NCBI GenBank assembly: GCA_950295325.1
Contig: OX485807.1
Coordinates: 4,156,501-4,220,500, forward strand
Source: Polytrichum commune
Lineage: Eukaryota; Streptophyta; Polytrichopsida; Polytrichales; Polytrichaceae
DNA length: 64,000 nt
Reading direction: 5' to 3'
Below, piece by piece: positions 30,680-42,449 of the stretch (position 1 is its first letter; every line of letters starts with the position of its first letter). The notes under the pieces were generated by a model, which was not told the DNA's origin, made no database searches, and worked only from the letters and a program-made list of their open reading frames with translations. The position numbers and the translations under genes were made by a program.

Positions 30680-33600
30680 TCAGGTCCTCCTCCGTCGTTT
30701 TGGTCCTCTATTTCGGGCCACCTTGACTGGTGTCTTTCTTTTCACAACAGTAGCCGATACTTTAGCCTCTACCAAAATTTTCTCCACTTTCTCCACTTTC
30801 TCCACTTTCTCCACCTTTGCCACCTTTGTCTCTCGCAGCACAGTAGGTGTATGGTTGACGATACTTGTCACAATGCCATATACAGCCTCGGAGCCTTGGC
30901 TGGTGTCAGGCAATGCTTTCAGACTGATTAATGTTGGGATTCCACAAACTCCTTCCTCCACAGCTCGCAATCTCAGAGTTTCTAGAGCTCCTGCAGTGTC
31001 AACTTCTACGATCTGCTTCTGCTCTGGTGGTGCCTGCCGATAGAAGATGCAAGAGTGACACATTTCATCCTCTATATCCAGAGAGAAAAAGATAGATCTA
31101 GCTACACTGATTGCGGTAAATAGTGTGGGCAGATGTATAGCATGACTTGCTTTGGGTAACCCCACAGTGTGGCCCACAATATACACCATTGCATATGAAA
31201 ATAGTGTGCAACCCTACTTACACTAGTCATGCCCAGTGATATACCCACCTTGTTCCTCTAGGTTGGAAGTCTTTCAAATACACACTATCTTCAATCCAAT
31301 AGAAGTAGTTTAACCTACAACGTGGACCTCTGAAGTTCAAAACTGTGGGTTCGTAAATAATGTGCACCCACAGTATTGTCCCCAATGTTTTCCTTGTGAA
31401 AATAAGCTCAATAGTGTGGCCCACAGTATATCCTATAATCAGTGTATTTCAGAGGTGGCATTCTAGGTGGAATGAACACTTGGGGTGTACTTCTCTGTAA
31501 CATCGTAGCCCTAACAGAACATGTATTGAGTGTCACGTACCTCAAATGTCAAGGTGTGGAGCAGGTCAGCAGTTGTGCACATCGACCCTTCTTCAAAATG
31601 AAGCTTCAGTGAAACATCAAGCTCTGTAAGCCGCATTGTCTCCCTGTACCAATCCCAAACATTCATAAAAATTTAAGATCTTAGGAAGAAATCAACCATG
31701 TCAATAACATTGTTAATAGGTTTAGTTCTTGACTTGGAACAGAGCAAGATACGGCAAATATTGTTCAACAAAGCACTGGATGTGAGTCACACAACCGAAG
31801 TCATGATTTACCTGCGAACGAGACAGGGAGGTTTTGTGAATGTGGACGGTTTGAATTCGGGTCTGCCGGGAAAAGTCACCTGCATGATCCCATTCATTAA
31901 GAAGATGTTGCTGAGAGTGTTTGGCCATATAGGGATATGCAAACTTCAGACTGCAAACATAGTTTCTACCAGGTTCACAATCAAGAAATATTAACATGGA
32001 TATCATTTCCAAAATATAGAATTAAATGCCTCTTGAGGTTATATTCTCTTTGATGTCTCAAGATAATTGTCCTATTCTTCTGAGGAGGATCTCTACTACT
32101 CTGAAGTGATTCTCCACGTGACTTATATCCATTACTTAAGTCCCTTACCACATTAACTTTAGAACAATATCTACCACCACCACCTATAAAGAGAACATAC
32201 CTCCATGGACTTGATAAAGGGTAAAGCTACTTTAGGGCCATGAATGCTTGAAATCCGGAAATACCATTTTACACTTTTCTTCTCTGCACAGTAACCAGCA
32301 CTTTAGCAAATGCAAGCTGGATAAGAAGATAAATAACAATCCAGAACAGATTACAAAAAGACTAAGAGTGCAGATTGACAGCCAGGTTTTGATTGCTGAC
32401 TTTTGATGAAGGAAAATGCAAAGGACGACATGGGGGAAATGTTGAAATTCAGGTGAGCTTAAAATACTAATGGACCAATGGGAATTGATTGAAGGGAGCT
32501 TATGTACTTTGATTAACAGGAAATCTAAAGTTAACAAAATAGAAAGGAGCCTTATCTTACTGGTCCAATAGTAGTAGTAGCTCAGAAGAATGCGATCAAT
32601 CCGCACATATGGTGGAATTTTCCGATGCAGACGGTCCATCACACCTAAGATTACCTGAACATAGTCCCCAGTGTAAAGCACACTTCCAAGATTTCTTGAA
32701 ACGAAAAGTTTGTGTCCTATTTTGTATCTTGATCATATTAAACCTGACTTATCTAGTACCAGAATTCATTAAGAGAATCTGTTTGCATCTACAATTTGCC
32801 ATTCAGCAAATTTTGAGTGAATGGATTGACATGCAGGCTTACAATTGTACTTTACTAAGGTGCAATCAAACAGCCTATTGCAGAAGAAAAAAATCAACAG
32901 ACCTCATCAACTCGACCTCGAATGAGCAATGCTGCACTCTTATCTTTTGGTGTCGCCTGCATGTAGATGCCTGTTAGTGGATTACAAAGTACTCACACTT
33001 GCAGCATTATTTTCTAATATTACCAGGACCATGCAAATGCTTTATCACAACCTGACAGATATTAGCCTGGTCTTTGGATTTCAGAATTGTATTTGAAAAT
33101 GCACTCTGTAAACAGTAAACAAGGCTCACATACTCAATCAGGCAACGGCCTGGCAAGTACTGTCCACTGTCCTGTCCAATGGAAATACAGTGACACACCT
33201 GTAAATTAACAATCGCCATTTTTCCACCAGCTCGAACAGTTTTCAGTGGAAGATTGCATGCAGGCGTGATTTGCAAGCTGCCATATACACAATGTCAATA
33301 TGATCACAGGAAATTTTGGGCGCTTAGTGTACAATGTCACTTTGTAGGGTTGTAAGTGGTTCAATATATAGGCATGACAAGCACTTAAATGCCACGATAT
33401 GAACTGAAGCATCTATTGTTGCTACATAGATATATAAGAAGTGAGTGGACAACCAGCGATTGGTGGGAACTGCCAATATTCAAACTGAGAATAGGATTAC
33501 CTTGTGCCGAGACACAAAACCAGGTCTGCTTTCTTTGAATGTTTTTCTGCTGCTTTTAACTCGGAGGGAGGCAGAGCATCCTGTGAACATTCAAGCAACA

Positions 33601-35706
33601 ATGTTCATACACTTTCCTGTGTAGCCACAACTATTTACATTCCTACTTCCTGAACTTCTGCATTCACCCACAAACTTTTGTTCCATTTTCTGCACATCAC
33701 TTAGAGCAATTTTAGGGTCTCCAGAGAGTCCAGCGAAGAGTCTCAGTGGTGTTGGTGGAATTTTGATGGTTTCCAACCGAACACATTCTATGACTCCCCA
33801 AAGAGACAGACCTTATGTTGGCAATCGAACATTTTGAATTAGACATGTCGTACCTCCCAATCAACAATGGTATCAACAAGCTTCCCTCCACAGTCAACCT
33901 CTGTGCAGCGGCGGCCAGTTGGCTTGCATCCCAGAGTCTCCACCTCAAAGTCTCGCACATACCTAAATGCACAGATTTTTTTTAGAAAGCAATGAAGATG
34001 TTTCAAGACAACACATGCTAAGATAACCCAATTTGGCGTGGCTGTTAAAGCCTCCGCTGTGAAACAAAATAAGATGTAGAATATAAACCCTAAGTATACT
34101 CAAGGCAACAAGACAGTTCATAATATAGACCCAATATGTTGCTGATGCATCTTAACTTTCCACAATTAACACACAACCAAACGGTCACATTGTTAGGTCT
34201 TACTCTGTGCCACAAGATGGACATATTTCCCGGAAGCAGTTCCCATGTAGCTCAGCCAGCTGCGACCTTGCAATACCAGATCGCAAATGCAAACCATCTA
34301 TGTTCTGCACCAAGCACAACATGCAACAATGTCAATCCCAAAAATAACATCTTTTCAGAAATAAAAATAGACAGAAAGATACCATACCACCTGCAATAAG
34401 GACAATGTTGTATCTAGATTCCTCCAAATTGTAGGAGGTAGGAAAACAGTACCATTTTGATGGCCCAGTGGACAGGTAGACATCTGCTAAGAAATGGTTA
34501 AGTTCCATCAGAAGAGATACCTGACTGACAATAAACTTGAGAATTCCGGCCTGCTGCAATTCAAAAAGTGCCATGTGTGTGATGCCTGGTCGGGCTTGAC
34601 AGAAGGGCATCCCTATTTTGGGTATCGGCTTTCCTTCATGCTGCATCCCATAAAGTGTTTGTTAGAGAAGAAAATTATTAGCAGATTTGGAAAACATGCG
34701 ATTCTCTGACAGAGTACTATCCTCTCGGAATTGGGAAACTGCAAGGAACAATAACAAGGGCCGAATCAAACCTGTAAAGTCCAAATGCCGTTTGGACCTC
34801 TGAAATCAGGAATGCCACATGATGTTGAGATGCCAGCTCCTGTAAACACCACTAAATGTCGGCTCTGTATCACAATTTTGGGCATGTGAAATAACTGTCA
34901 GAAAAGTGGTGAACCTGTGAAACAGAAGAGACCATATGCAGAAATGGGCTTGAGAAACTCCGATCTGATATTTACAAGCTTGCAGAGGAGATCATGTGCA
35001 AGATAATATGGTAAAACATAAGTGCACAACCGAAAAGACTCCTTCCTACAACTAGACAAGTCGCTTCATCAGCACCACTTCCCAAAACATGGAGAAAGTG
35101 ACATAAGCTCGAGGAACTCTGCCAACAAGAACATCATAAACGGAAGACATAACGATATATGGCTAAAAGGGAGCAAAGAAAAGTGACCTTATCAATAGGG
35201 CTTTGATGCAACACCCTACAAGTTCACTTGGCACAAGAAACCTAAGATGTGGAATCCTGCAGGATTAGGGGATAGATATGGGTAAGGGGGTACCAACCTC
35301 AGAAATGAGTCTTGCGAGCTCCTCAATCTGCACACCATAGCCTCACGGTTAAAATCACCAATTTCGAGTTCCCAGGATACTTCTGTGCCATTTCCTAAGA
35401 AAATCCATAGTATCCACAAACTGTTTTACCAAATTTCTTTCCACAAAGAAATGAGAAAAAATGAGTAGGAGGATGTCTGTCTATCTATGCCCACAATCCG
35501 TGTTTAAACCTCCGGAAAGCTCTCTTTCAAGAGAATGATAAGGGAGCAACGGAATGCAAAACAAGCTTCAACGAAATTCAAGATTGGATGTCAACCCACA
35601 GAGTTACCTTAGATTGAAGATCGGTGGCGGAGTCAAAGAGCTCAGGCATGCCCACGGCGCCCACATCTGCCCTATATGACAACTTCTCGGCATATCCAAG
35701 CGACAT
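30680..35706 (-). CDS. SRT1: SIRT6-type sirtuin SRT1, 14 coding exons
   Basis: NAD-dependent protein deacylase, class IV like human SIRT6 and Arabidopsis SRT1; expected to be nuclear and chromatin-associated. Exons, in gene order: 35706-35608, 35327-35298, 34864-34772, 34640-34521, 34304-34204, 33962-33854, 33580-33501, 33277-33199, 32956-32903, 32654-32561, 32283-32201, 31879-31812, 31643-31541, 31033-30680. All junctions are GT-AG with consistent phase, giving 488 aa (Arabidopsis SRT1 is about 470). The start [11 protein letters not shown] is the conserved plant N-terminus. The Rossmann motif [18 protein letters not shown] is at 52-69, QNID at 114-117, catalytic H134 in ELHGN, and zinc cysteines are C142, C145, C167 and C172. 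The C-terminus has conserved EAVYGIVTS, a VEK tandem repeat and a basic end (PKRRRRT), a likely nuclear signal. Confidence 0.93.
30775..30825 (-). repeat. 9-bp coding minisatellite (VEK repeat) in SRT1 exon 14
   Basis: CTCCACTTT units repeated on the plus strand encode [14 protein letters not shown] on the minus strand within the SRT1 C-terminal tail, followed by ILVEAKV. The repeat is in frame with no stop and probably varies in copy number. It gives a short highly charged stretch before the terminal basic cluster. Confidence 0.9.
31105..31444. mobile_element. 340-bp TA-flanked MITE in SRT1 intron 13
   Basis: The left end CACTGATTGCGGTAAATAG mirrors the right end, whose inverse is CACTGATTATAGGATATAC, with GTGTGGGC-like sequence following in both. 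TA flanks at 31103-31104 and 31445-31446. Like the elements at 27929 and 28664 it begins CAC and ends GTG. It lies entirely within the intron between exons 13 and 14. Confidence 0.65.
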
Positions 35707-38700
35707 CTTAAAATCTTGCTTTTCTCCACACTGCCGACTCTGTCACCACACAAATCCTCCACAAATCAGAGAAGACACAACCCAACCCACTTGATCAAGC
35801 CAAGCACTTCCAATTGTCACACTACACATCGAATACCTCAATACCACCTTCTGCAGCATCACCAGCATAATTCTGGACATCTCCCCCACATGATTCACAT
35901 ACATCATCATTGACCATACCTCATATAAATTAAAATAACAAAATGGCATACATACATACATACACAGATGACTCATTCTGCACACATCACATAATCAACC
36001 ATTACCCACACATAACTTACATAAAAGTGAATCACCACAGATCACACACACCACCCGCCTCCCCCAAATGCACAACCAAGACCACTATACCCATCACATA
36101 CTTGACTCCCAGAACAAGCGACCCCAGTGCCAGCACCTTGAAAAGGACTGCCCAATATGATGCTACCTAGTGAAGAAAAAGGAGCTGAGTCCGAGGGACC
36201 ACCTACCTTACCTCACCCCAACATCCACAAGATGCAAAACGAAACCAATACATGCAAACAGGCACAGGCAGTGACTCATAGGCCGCAAGCAGGCTTTGTA
36301 AGTATCATGTATAGGAAAGTACCACCAGTTGTAAGTTAAGTGTCTGCTGATGAGTGTTTGTTGTATATGTTCCCCTCCTGCTTGTAAGTAATGGAAATGT
36401 TTGTTTTAGTATCCTCCCGCCGAGACTAGGAACCTCGGCACAACAAATCCAATCTCCTCCCTCCGTCCTTTGGCAACCTTGGATTGATCTCCCCTCTCAG
36501 CTTTGCCAAGTAAGTATGACACCAATGTTCTGTGAGTATAAGGTTCCCACTTTTTGCAGGTTTTTTGGTCGATGCATCTCATATTGCAACATAGTGTAAG
36601 CCAATGAATCAGCATTTTTTGTAAGCTTACCGGATGATTTGTGGAAGAGCTTACTAAGAACCTGAGCCTCGCAGATGGAATGTTTAAGTTATAGTAATGC
36701 GATTTATTAGTTCTTTAACCTTTTTTGTAGTTTCTCTTCAGGTCCCAGGTTGCACATTTTGGAAGAAAGAGTAGAGTAACTTGTGATGTCATCAGCACTT
36801 GGTGCTTGAACACTACTTTTTGTTTTGTATCTTGCACCAACCTAAGTTAGTACCATGGGCAGCTTTCACACGCATTCATTCATTTTTGGGAGTGAAGGTG
36901 ACACCACAACATTATATAACATGGAGAAAGAGATCGGCCTTCTTCATGACAATGATGCACTTCAGAAATGTGCAATTGACTTTAAATTGACTTTAAAGCG
37001 AGAAAGAGATTGCAGCGACTGTGGGTAATTATTTGCCAACTAATCAAGATGTGTTGGGTTTTTTGGGGGGCCGGTTTGTCTTTGTCTGTGATGTTCAAGC
37101 CTCATTGACCTAAGGTAAGCGGGTTTTTAAATGGACACTTCTCTCTTTGCATCCATTTCTTGTAGGATATGAAATACGCAACAAATTTGAGATGATTAGC
37201 AAATTCAAGTTGTGTCCAGAGTCACTTTCCTCATAACTTTTGGAGCTTGTATGAATATCTTATTTGTTGTGAAAGTGAGGTTTCTCTAAGCTATCAAATG
37301 ATATTATAGGTCCCCCAATAGCGTATGGAATGATTAACCAAATAATAATACATAGTCCAATCTTTTCTCAACACGCATCTTTTTGGTGTTCATTCTCAGA
37401 TACACACCCAACCATACACCACTCAACTCAAACCTAGGTGTATGGTTAAGATCAAACACCAAATTAGGCACATTAACCTTAAAATATATGAATTGGGATG
37501 TCAAGGCGGGGGGAATTGGATGGTGTCCACTTGCTCATTGGCCAACCAAAGACACCTAAAGATAGGTAGTGGAAAAGGGAGCATTCACAAAATCACCCTT
37601 GACATAAATTTATTGAACCTAGACTTGCTTCATAAATTTAACCCTCCCCACGAAAAATTCATAAGCTTTTGAAGTTTATTTTCTCATTGTCACAAAAAGA
37701 ACCTAAGGTGTTATAACTCTTGTCAAAGGTTGTTAAGACAGTCATAAGAGTATTGGTTGAAGTGCATGAAAAATGATTTGTCACAAAACAAATTACAATG
37801 TAATATCCAAGTGTTGGACTTGTAATGGTTATCATAGTACTCTCTTCTACAATCTTTTTGGTGGCATGACTTATCATAGTATATATTTTTAACATGCAAA
37901 GCAGACAAATCGTCACATAGCACATGTAATTATGATGTAGTGCAACTTGTTGGTTTCCATGGAGGAAAAATATATGCTCAAGGGTTTATGTTATGCTCAC
38001 CCTTGTATCATCACTCAAGGCAACATGGTGAACATCTCTCACACAAATGTTGAAAACCATGGAGTCGATTGTAATGGCATTTTTGAGTATATAATAGTCA
38101 TTTTTGTTTCGATTTTGTGTGTTCTTAGCTAGTTTAAGCATTTAAAATTTTATGTTCCAAGTTAGAAGGGCACTCTGGTGCTAAAAAACCACAAGGATTG
38201 GTTTTGAATTGAAGGAGAATCTAGATGTTTTGGAGGACGATAAGCAACAAATGACACCAACTATGTGTAACATATATGAGCACACAACTATGACCAAGGT
38301 GAAGCATCCCTTGTTCATGCCACACCCAAAGGTTGGCATCGTCTCTCTCACTTTGTAACATAAATAACATTGTATGATCGATTACCAAAGAAGGAAAGAA
38401 TAAGCAAACAAGCAAGCAAAATGTCAACTCTTTAACGAAGCAAGCATAAGTGAAAAGAGTCTCCTCGTGCATGCTATTGCCACGTTTCAAAAGAGGGCTC
38501 TATGATTTTGGGCAAAATTGAATTATTGCCATGACATTTGTTTCACTTAAGATTTGTAAGTTTACCAATGAACATGACTTTATGTTTTTAAATGCTTTTC
38601 TTTCAATCGCAATCAACATCACATAGATTATTTGAATACGATGGTTTCAAGTGGTTTAAATTTAGTGTAATAAAACACTAGCCAACAATAGGGACCACTG

Positions 38701-41261
38701 TGAAGAAAACTTCTTCATGTAATATCACTTAAGTTATCTATTATGTGGCGGGAACCTTTTGTTTGAAATGTAGTAGTTGTGTCAATAGTAATATTATCAA
38801 ATATTATAAAAAATCCTCAATCAAATGGATCATATTTGAAGGAAAGGCAAGGATGCACTTGATTGAAGGAAATCAAATAAAGCAATGACACCAACACCAA
38901 AACCAAAACAACACAAACTTGGCCAAGTCACCCAAAAAATTTAAAATTAAATGGATATCATGTAATTAATGGTTAACAAAGGGTTAAAATTGTGTGCATG
39001 TAATTTTCCAACAAGGAATAAAAACTAAAGAACATGCACCAAAAACCTTGAGGTAAGATGGACATGTTGGCAATGGTTGGAGCAAGAGCCTTTATATCAT
39101 TCCACTAGTATTGATTAAGAGGAGATAAAATACATTCAATGAAAGCTTAATATTTCATAATAGAGTTATATGTAAACTAAAGCATATGAAATTATGGGTT
39201 TAGTTCAAACCCCAAATTTATAAAAATAAATATAAAGTCTCCCAAGTTTTCTTAATGCTTAGATTACCAGGCACAAAGAGTGGTGTCAGGCTATTAATTA
39301 CCATCCTTCTAGCTTGTTTTACTAGGATGAGTGGACCAAGCTAATCTTGCATGAGTCAATCCATGATTTAAGATAACAGGTCCCATGCACATACCCTATT
39401 CTAGATTCTAATCTCACAAAGTTTTTGAGATTGCAAGAGGAGATCTCAAAAGTTTCGACTCTCAAGTTAGGTTCCAAATACATGACAAAGAAGCTCTTCA
39501 TGGAAAAAATCCTCAAAGAAGGAGCAAACCCATAGTTTCATCTCTCTTTAATGGACTTTATAAATTACTCTACTATGTTTCAATTATAGTCAGTGACATC
39601 ACATAAGAGAGCATGTTGAAAAATATAAGCATTATGTTGACTAAAAAAATTAAGCTAAATATAAGTTCATGAGCAAGTAGATTTAGACAATACTAACATT
39701 ATTAATATGAAGTAAGCACTTAAATTATATTATAAAATTTGACTCAATAGTAGATAAATTTCAACATGCTACTTTAAGCAATTTTAGCATTTGTGACTTG
39801 TAATGTGAAGGTTAAATTCTTTTGAAACCATGACAAACTACACACAATTATAAACTTTACGCCACTAGCACATAAGTAACAATTGTTCTTGTGCAAAGAT
39901 CGTTGCATCACTATAACTTCTTTAGACACTTGAGCAACACAAATCTAGACTTTTTGCACACCAAAATTTGAATGCTTTGAATAAATGTTTATCATGTTAC
40001 ACGTCATAATGTGGAGAAAGATGATGTTTGTGGAGGCTTGATGTATAGGGTTAATGACAAGTTGGTTTTGGTTGAAGTAAGATTTTAAAAGATCATATTA
40101 CCATTTGCAATCATGAATTTGGGATCAAACTCATAGATTGCCATGCATATAGTATATTAATCATTTGGAAAAATACCATCATTCCCTTCATTTGTAACAC
40201 GAGGTTGCTCTTCATGCACACCGTATGGCATTCCAACCAATTGCCAACCAATGGCTTGTCATGAGGTGGAGTTTCACTAGTAACTATAATTCAAGTATAT
40301 TTGGATTCATTCATGAATTTTAGACAATTTCAACCTCCAATATGACGTATACTAGATTGTAAAACTACACAAATACAGTGGTTGATGAACATGGAGAACA
40401 AACATTCGAAGTTGTGGTTGTTGTTATCGTTTGATGTTTTTGTTCCCACGAGTGCACATTCCCTATTCTTTTTGGACAAGTGATTTGTCCAAATATATTT
40501 AAATATTTGTTAAGTAAATTTCATTGCGTAGTTACAACTACTAATACATTGTGTAGGATTTTTCTAACATCCCCTTGATTTGCTAACCTAATGACACATA
40601 TTGAGGTTCATGATATAGTGACATGGAGTTCTTATTCTTTGTCCTTTGGACTTGTGGGTCCACATCGGGGAGGACACTTCACTATACTTTGTGTGAACAA
40701 GTGCGTTAAAGGGGTATTTAATGTAGGGGTATTATGTCTAGATTTTAGATTTGAACACACCGTTTAATTATATAATTCCCTAATATGGTGTATTATTATG
40801 ATGTCTTACTATAGTTATAACTCACATAAGATTTTTTTTCAACCCTATGTTCATTATAAAAAATTAGCTCACCCTATTTTGTGTTTAAGGATTGCCTATG
40901 TTCATTACAAAATTCATTTGACATGCAATGAGAACTAGCATGAACAATCATCACCACAAATCAATAACAATGCAAACAATCATCACCACCATGAGAATCA
41001 ATGAACTATGAACTTGAATTACTAGCATGAACTACAACAATGTTTGTGTTTAGAAACACAAGTCTGTGCACTGCAGTCACAAGTAGACCAACAAATTTAG
41101 AAATTTAGGGTCCAAGGTTTAGGAGTTGGCTGCAATCTACTGCTGAGAAAACAGAGTCTAAACAACATTGTTGTTTTCCAAAATCAACACTTTAGTCTGT
41201 TGCACACAAGTGGAAGGAAGAACTTCAAAAACAAACTACACAACCTCAACATCAAGGACAA
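35707..41261. other. Long AT-rich intergenic region
   Basis: This covers the SRT1 promoter side (35707-36700, with a TACATACA microsatellite near 35950 and C-rich patches near 36050-36110), then about 4.5 kb of AT-rich sequence. Many short frames occur by chance; none resembles a protein. No paired terminal repeats with a target duplication were found between 37000 and 41000, and no tRNA or rRNA genes. Confidence 0.45.
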
Positions 41262-41912
41262 TCAGGCAGGTTTAGTTAGCGAGACGGTCAGCGGGAGTGA
41301 GCCAAACATGAGGCCGGCATTATCGCGTGCTTCATCTCGTGTCATGAACGAATACGACCCTGCATCTTCAAGGATGTTTTGGAGTTGCGCGAGCTCCACA
41401 ACAGTAAGGTGGATGAGCTGTGCCTCTTGAATGTGTCGGGGCACACGGCATATAGCAGCCACAAGCAAGATCTTCGTACACAAGACGCCACCATCCTCGG
41501 GAGAAGGTGATGCTCGAGGGCCAAATGCAACTCCGTCCCTTCAATTGCCTGCATAACTGAAGAGAACAAAAGACGAAGGTCTAGGGTTTAGGGTGAATAC
41601 AGAAAATGGTTTGCTGCAGCGGAGAAACCCTACTCAACAATATTGTAGCCCGCTTTATTTTGGGCCTTTCTGTGCATTCTTGCTCACAAAATCGTCCAAA
41701 GCAGCCGCATCTTCTAGATTTAAAGTATATAATTTTGTTTTTTTATAAGACAATGTGACTGTAGAGATTACAGTATCTATGTCTACCCACTTTGGGTCAG
41801 AATGGTCATATTTGAATTTGTGCCGCCCAGGAGCCTTACTAAACCAATTCATTTGAACCTCTATAATAGGGTTTGAGTTAGATTTCTTCCCTGTATTACC
41901 TGACCGTGTTAA

Positions 41913-41962
41913 GAAAAAATAACGCTCGTATTTTCACACGAGCATGACTTTGAGCCCGTTGG
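41913..41962 (-). mobile_element. 50-bp insertion with 14-bp target duplication
   Basis: CCTGACCGTGTTAA occurs at 41899-41912 and again at 41963-41976. Removing one copy plus the intervening 50 bp restores an open minus-strand frame reading LLTRSGNTGKKSNSN into the next coding block. The insert has a run of A/T next to one repeat (GAAAAAATAAC on the plus strand), which suggests a truncated retroposon. The present 64-bp addition is not a multiple of three and so shifts the frame. Confidence 0.72.
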
Positions 41963-42449
41963 CCTGACCGTGTTAACAAATCCACCGGTTGTGATACACC
42001 TCTCCAACTTGCCCCTACCTTCTTCCTCAGCCCTTGAACACGTCCCACCCACCATGAGCCTTTGTCCACGCCTTGAAGACAACTAGATGGAACTCCACAT
42101 TGCCCGTCCCTTGACCGTGAATGTCTTCTTGCGGCTGCTTTCACAGTTGATGATACCATTGTATTGCTTCTCTGGACGAAGTATACTCCACAATTTGATC
42201 CGAGTCCAAGCAAGCAAGTAGAAGAGGATGATGTTGCACTAAGATAATCAGCAGAGTTATTGAAGCACATAGAATTTTTTACCCTTGTCAACATGTCTTT
42301 TGAAAGGAAAGGGTTGGCATTAAGTTGCGACACCAAAGTTGATTTAAAGATTTGGTGACCTCCGTATTCCACGACTGGAATTACCTTAAGAGGAGCTAGC
42401 TCGGAAACTACTTGGTTTTCATGGGTGCTTGTAAACCACATTTTTTGGC

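Larger units (their letters stand above)
26810..33005. repeat. Segmental duplication, right copy
   Basis: Partner of 21010-23803. It includes the 3' part of the intact SRT1 gene and about 3.9 kb of its downstream flank. Extra segments compared with the left copy include about 27460-27880, the MITEs at 27929-28290 and 28664-29201, a fold-back at 29721-29791, and the SRT1 exons 12-14 with the MITE at 31105-31444. Confidence 0.88.

Noticed and set aside
33007-33105. Apparent SRT1 exon in the open frame reading [17 protein letters not shown]
   Set aside because: It follows exon 8 in the same frame but breaks phase with exon 10. The real exon 9 (32956-32903, [18 protein letters not shown]) matches the SRT1 family and keeps phase, so this is intronic.
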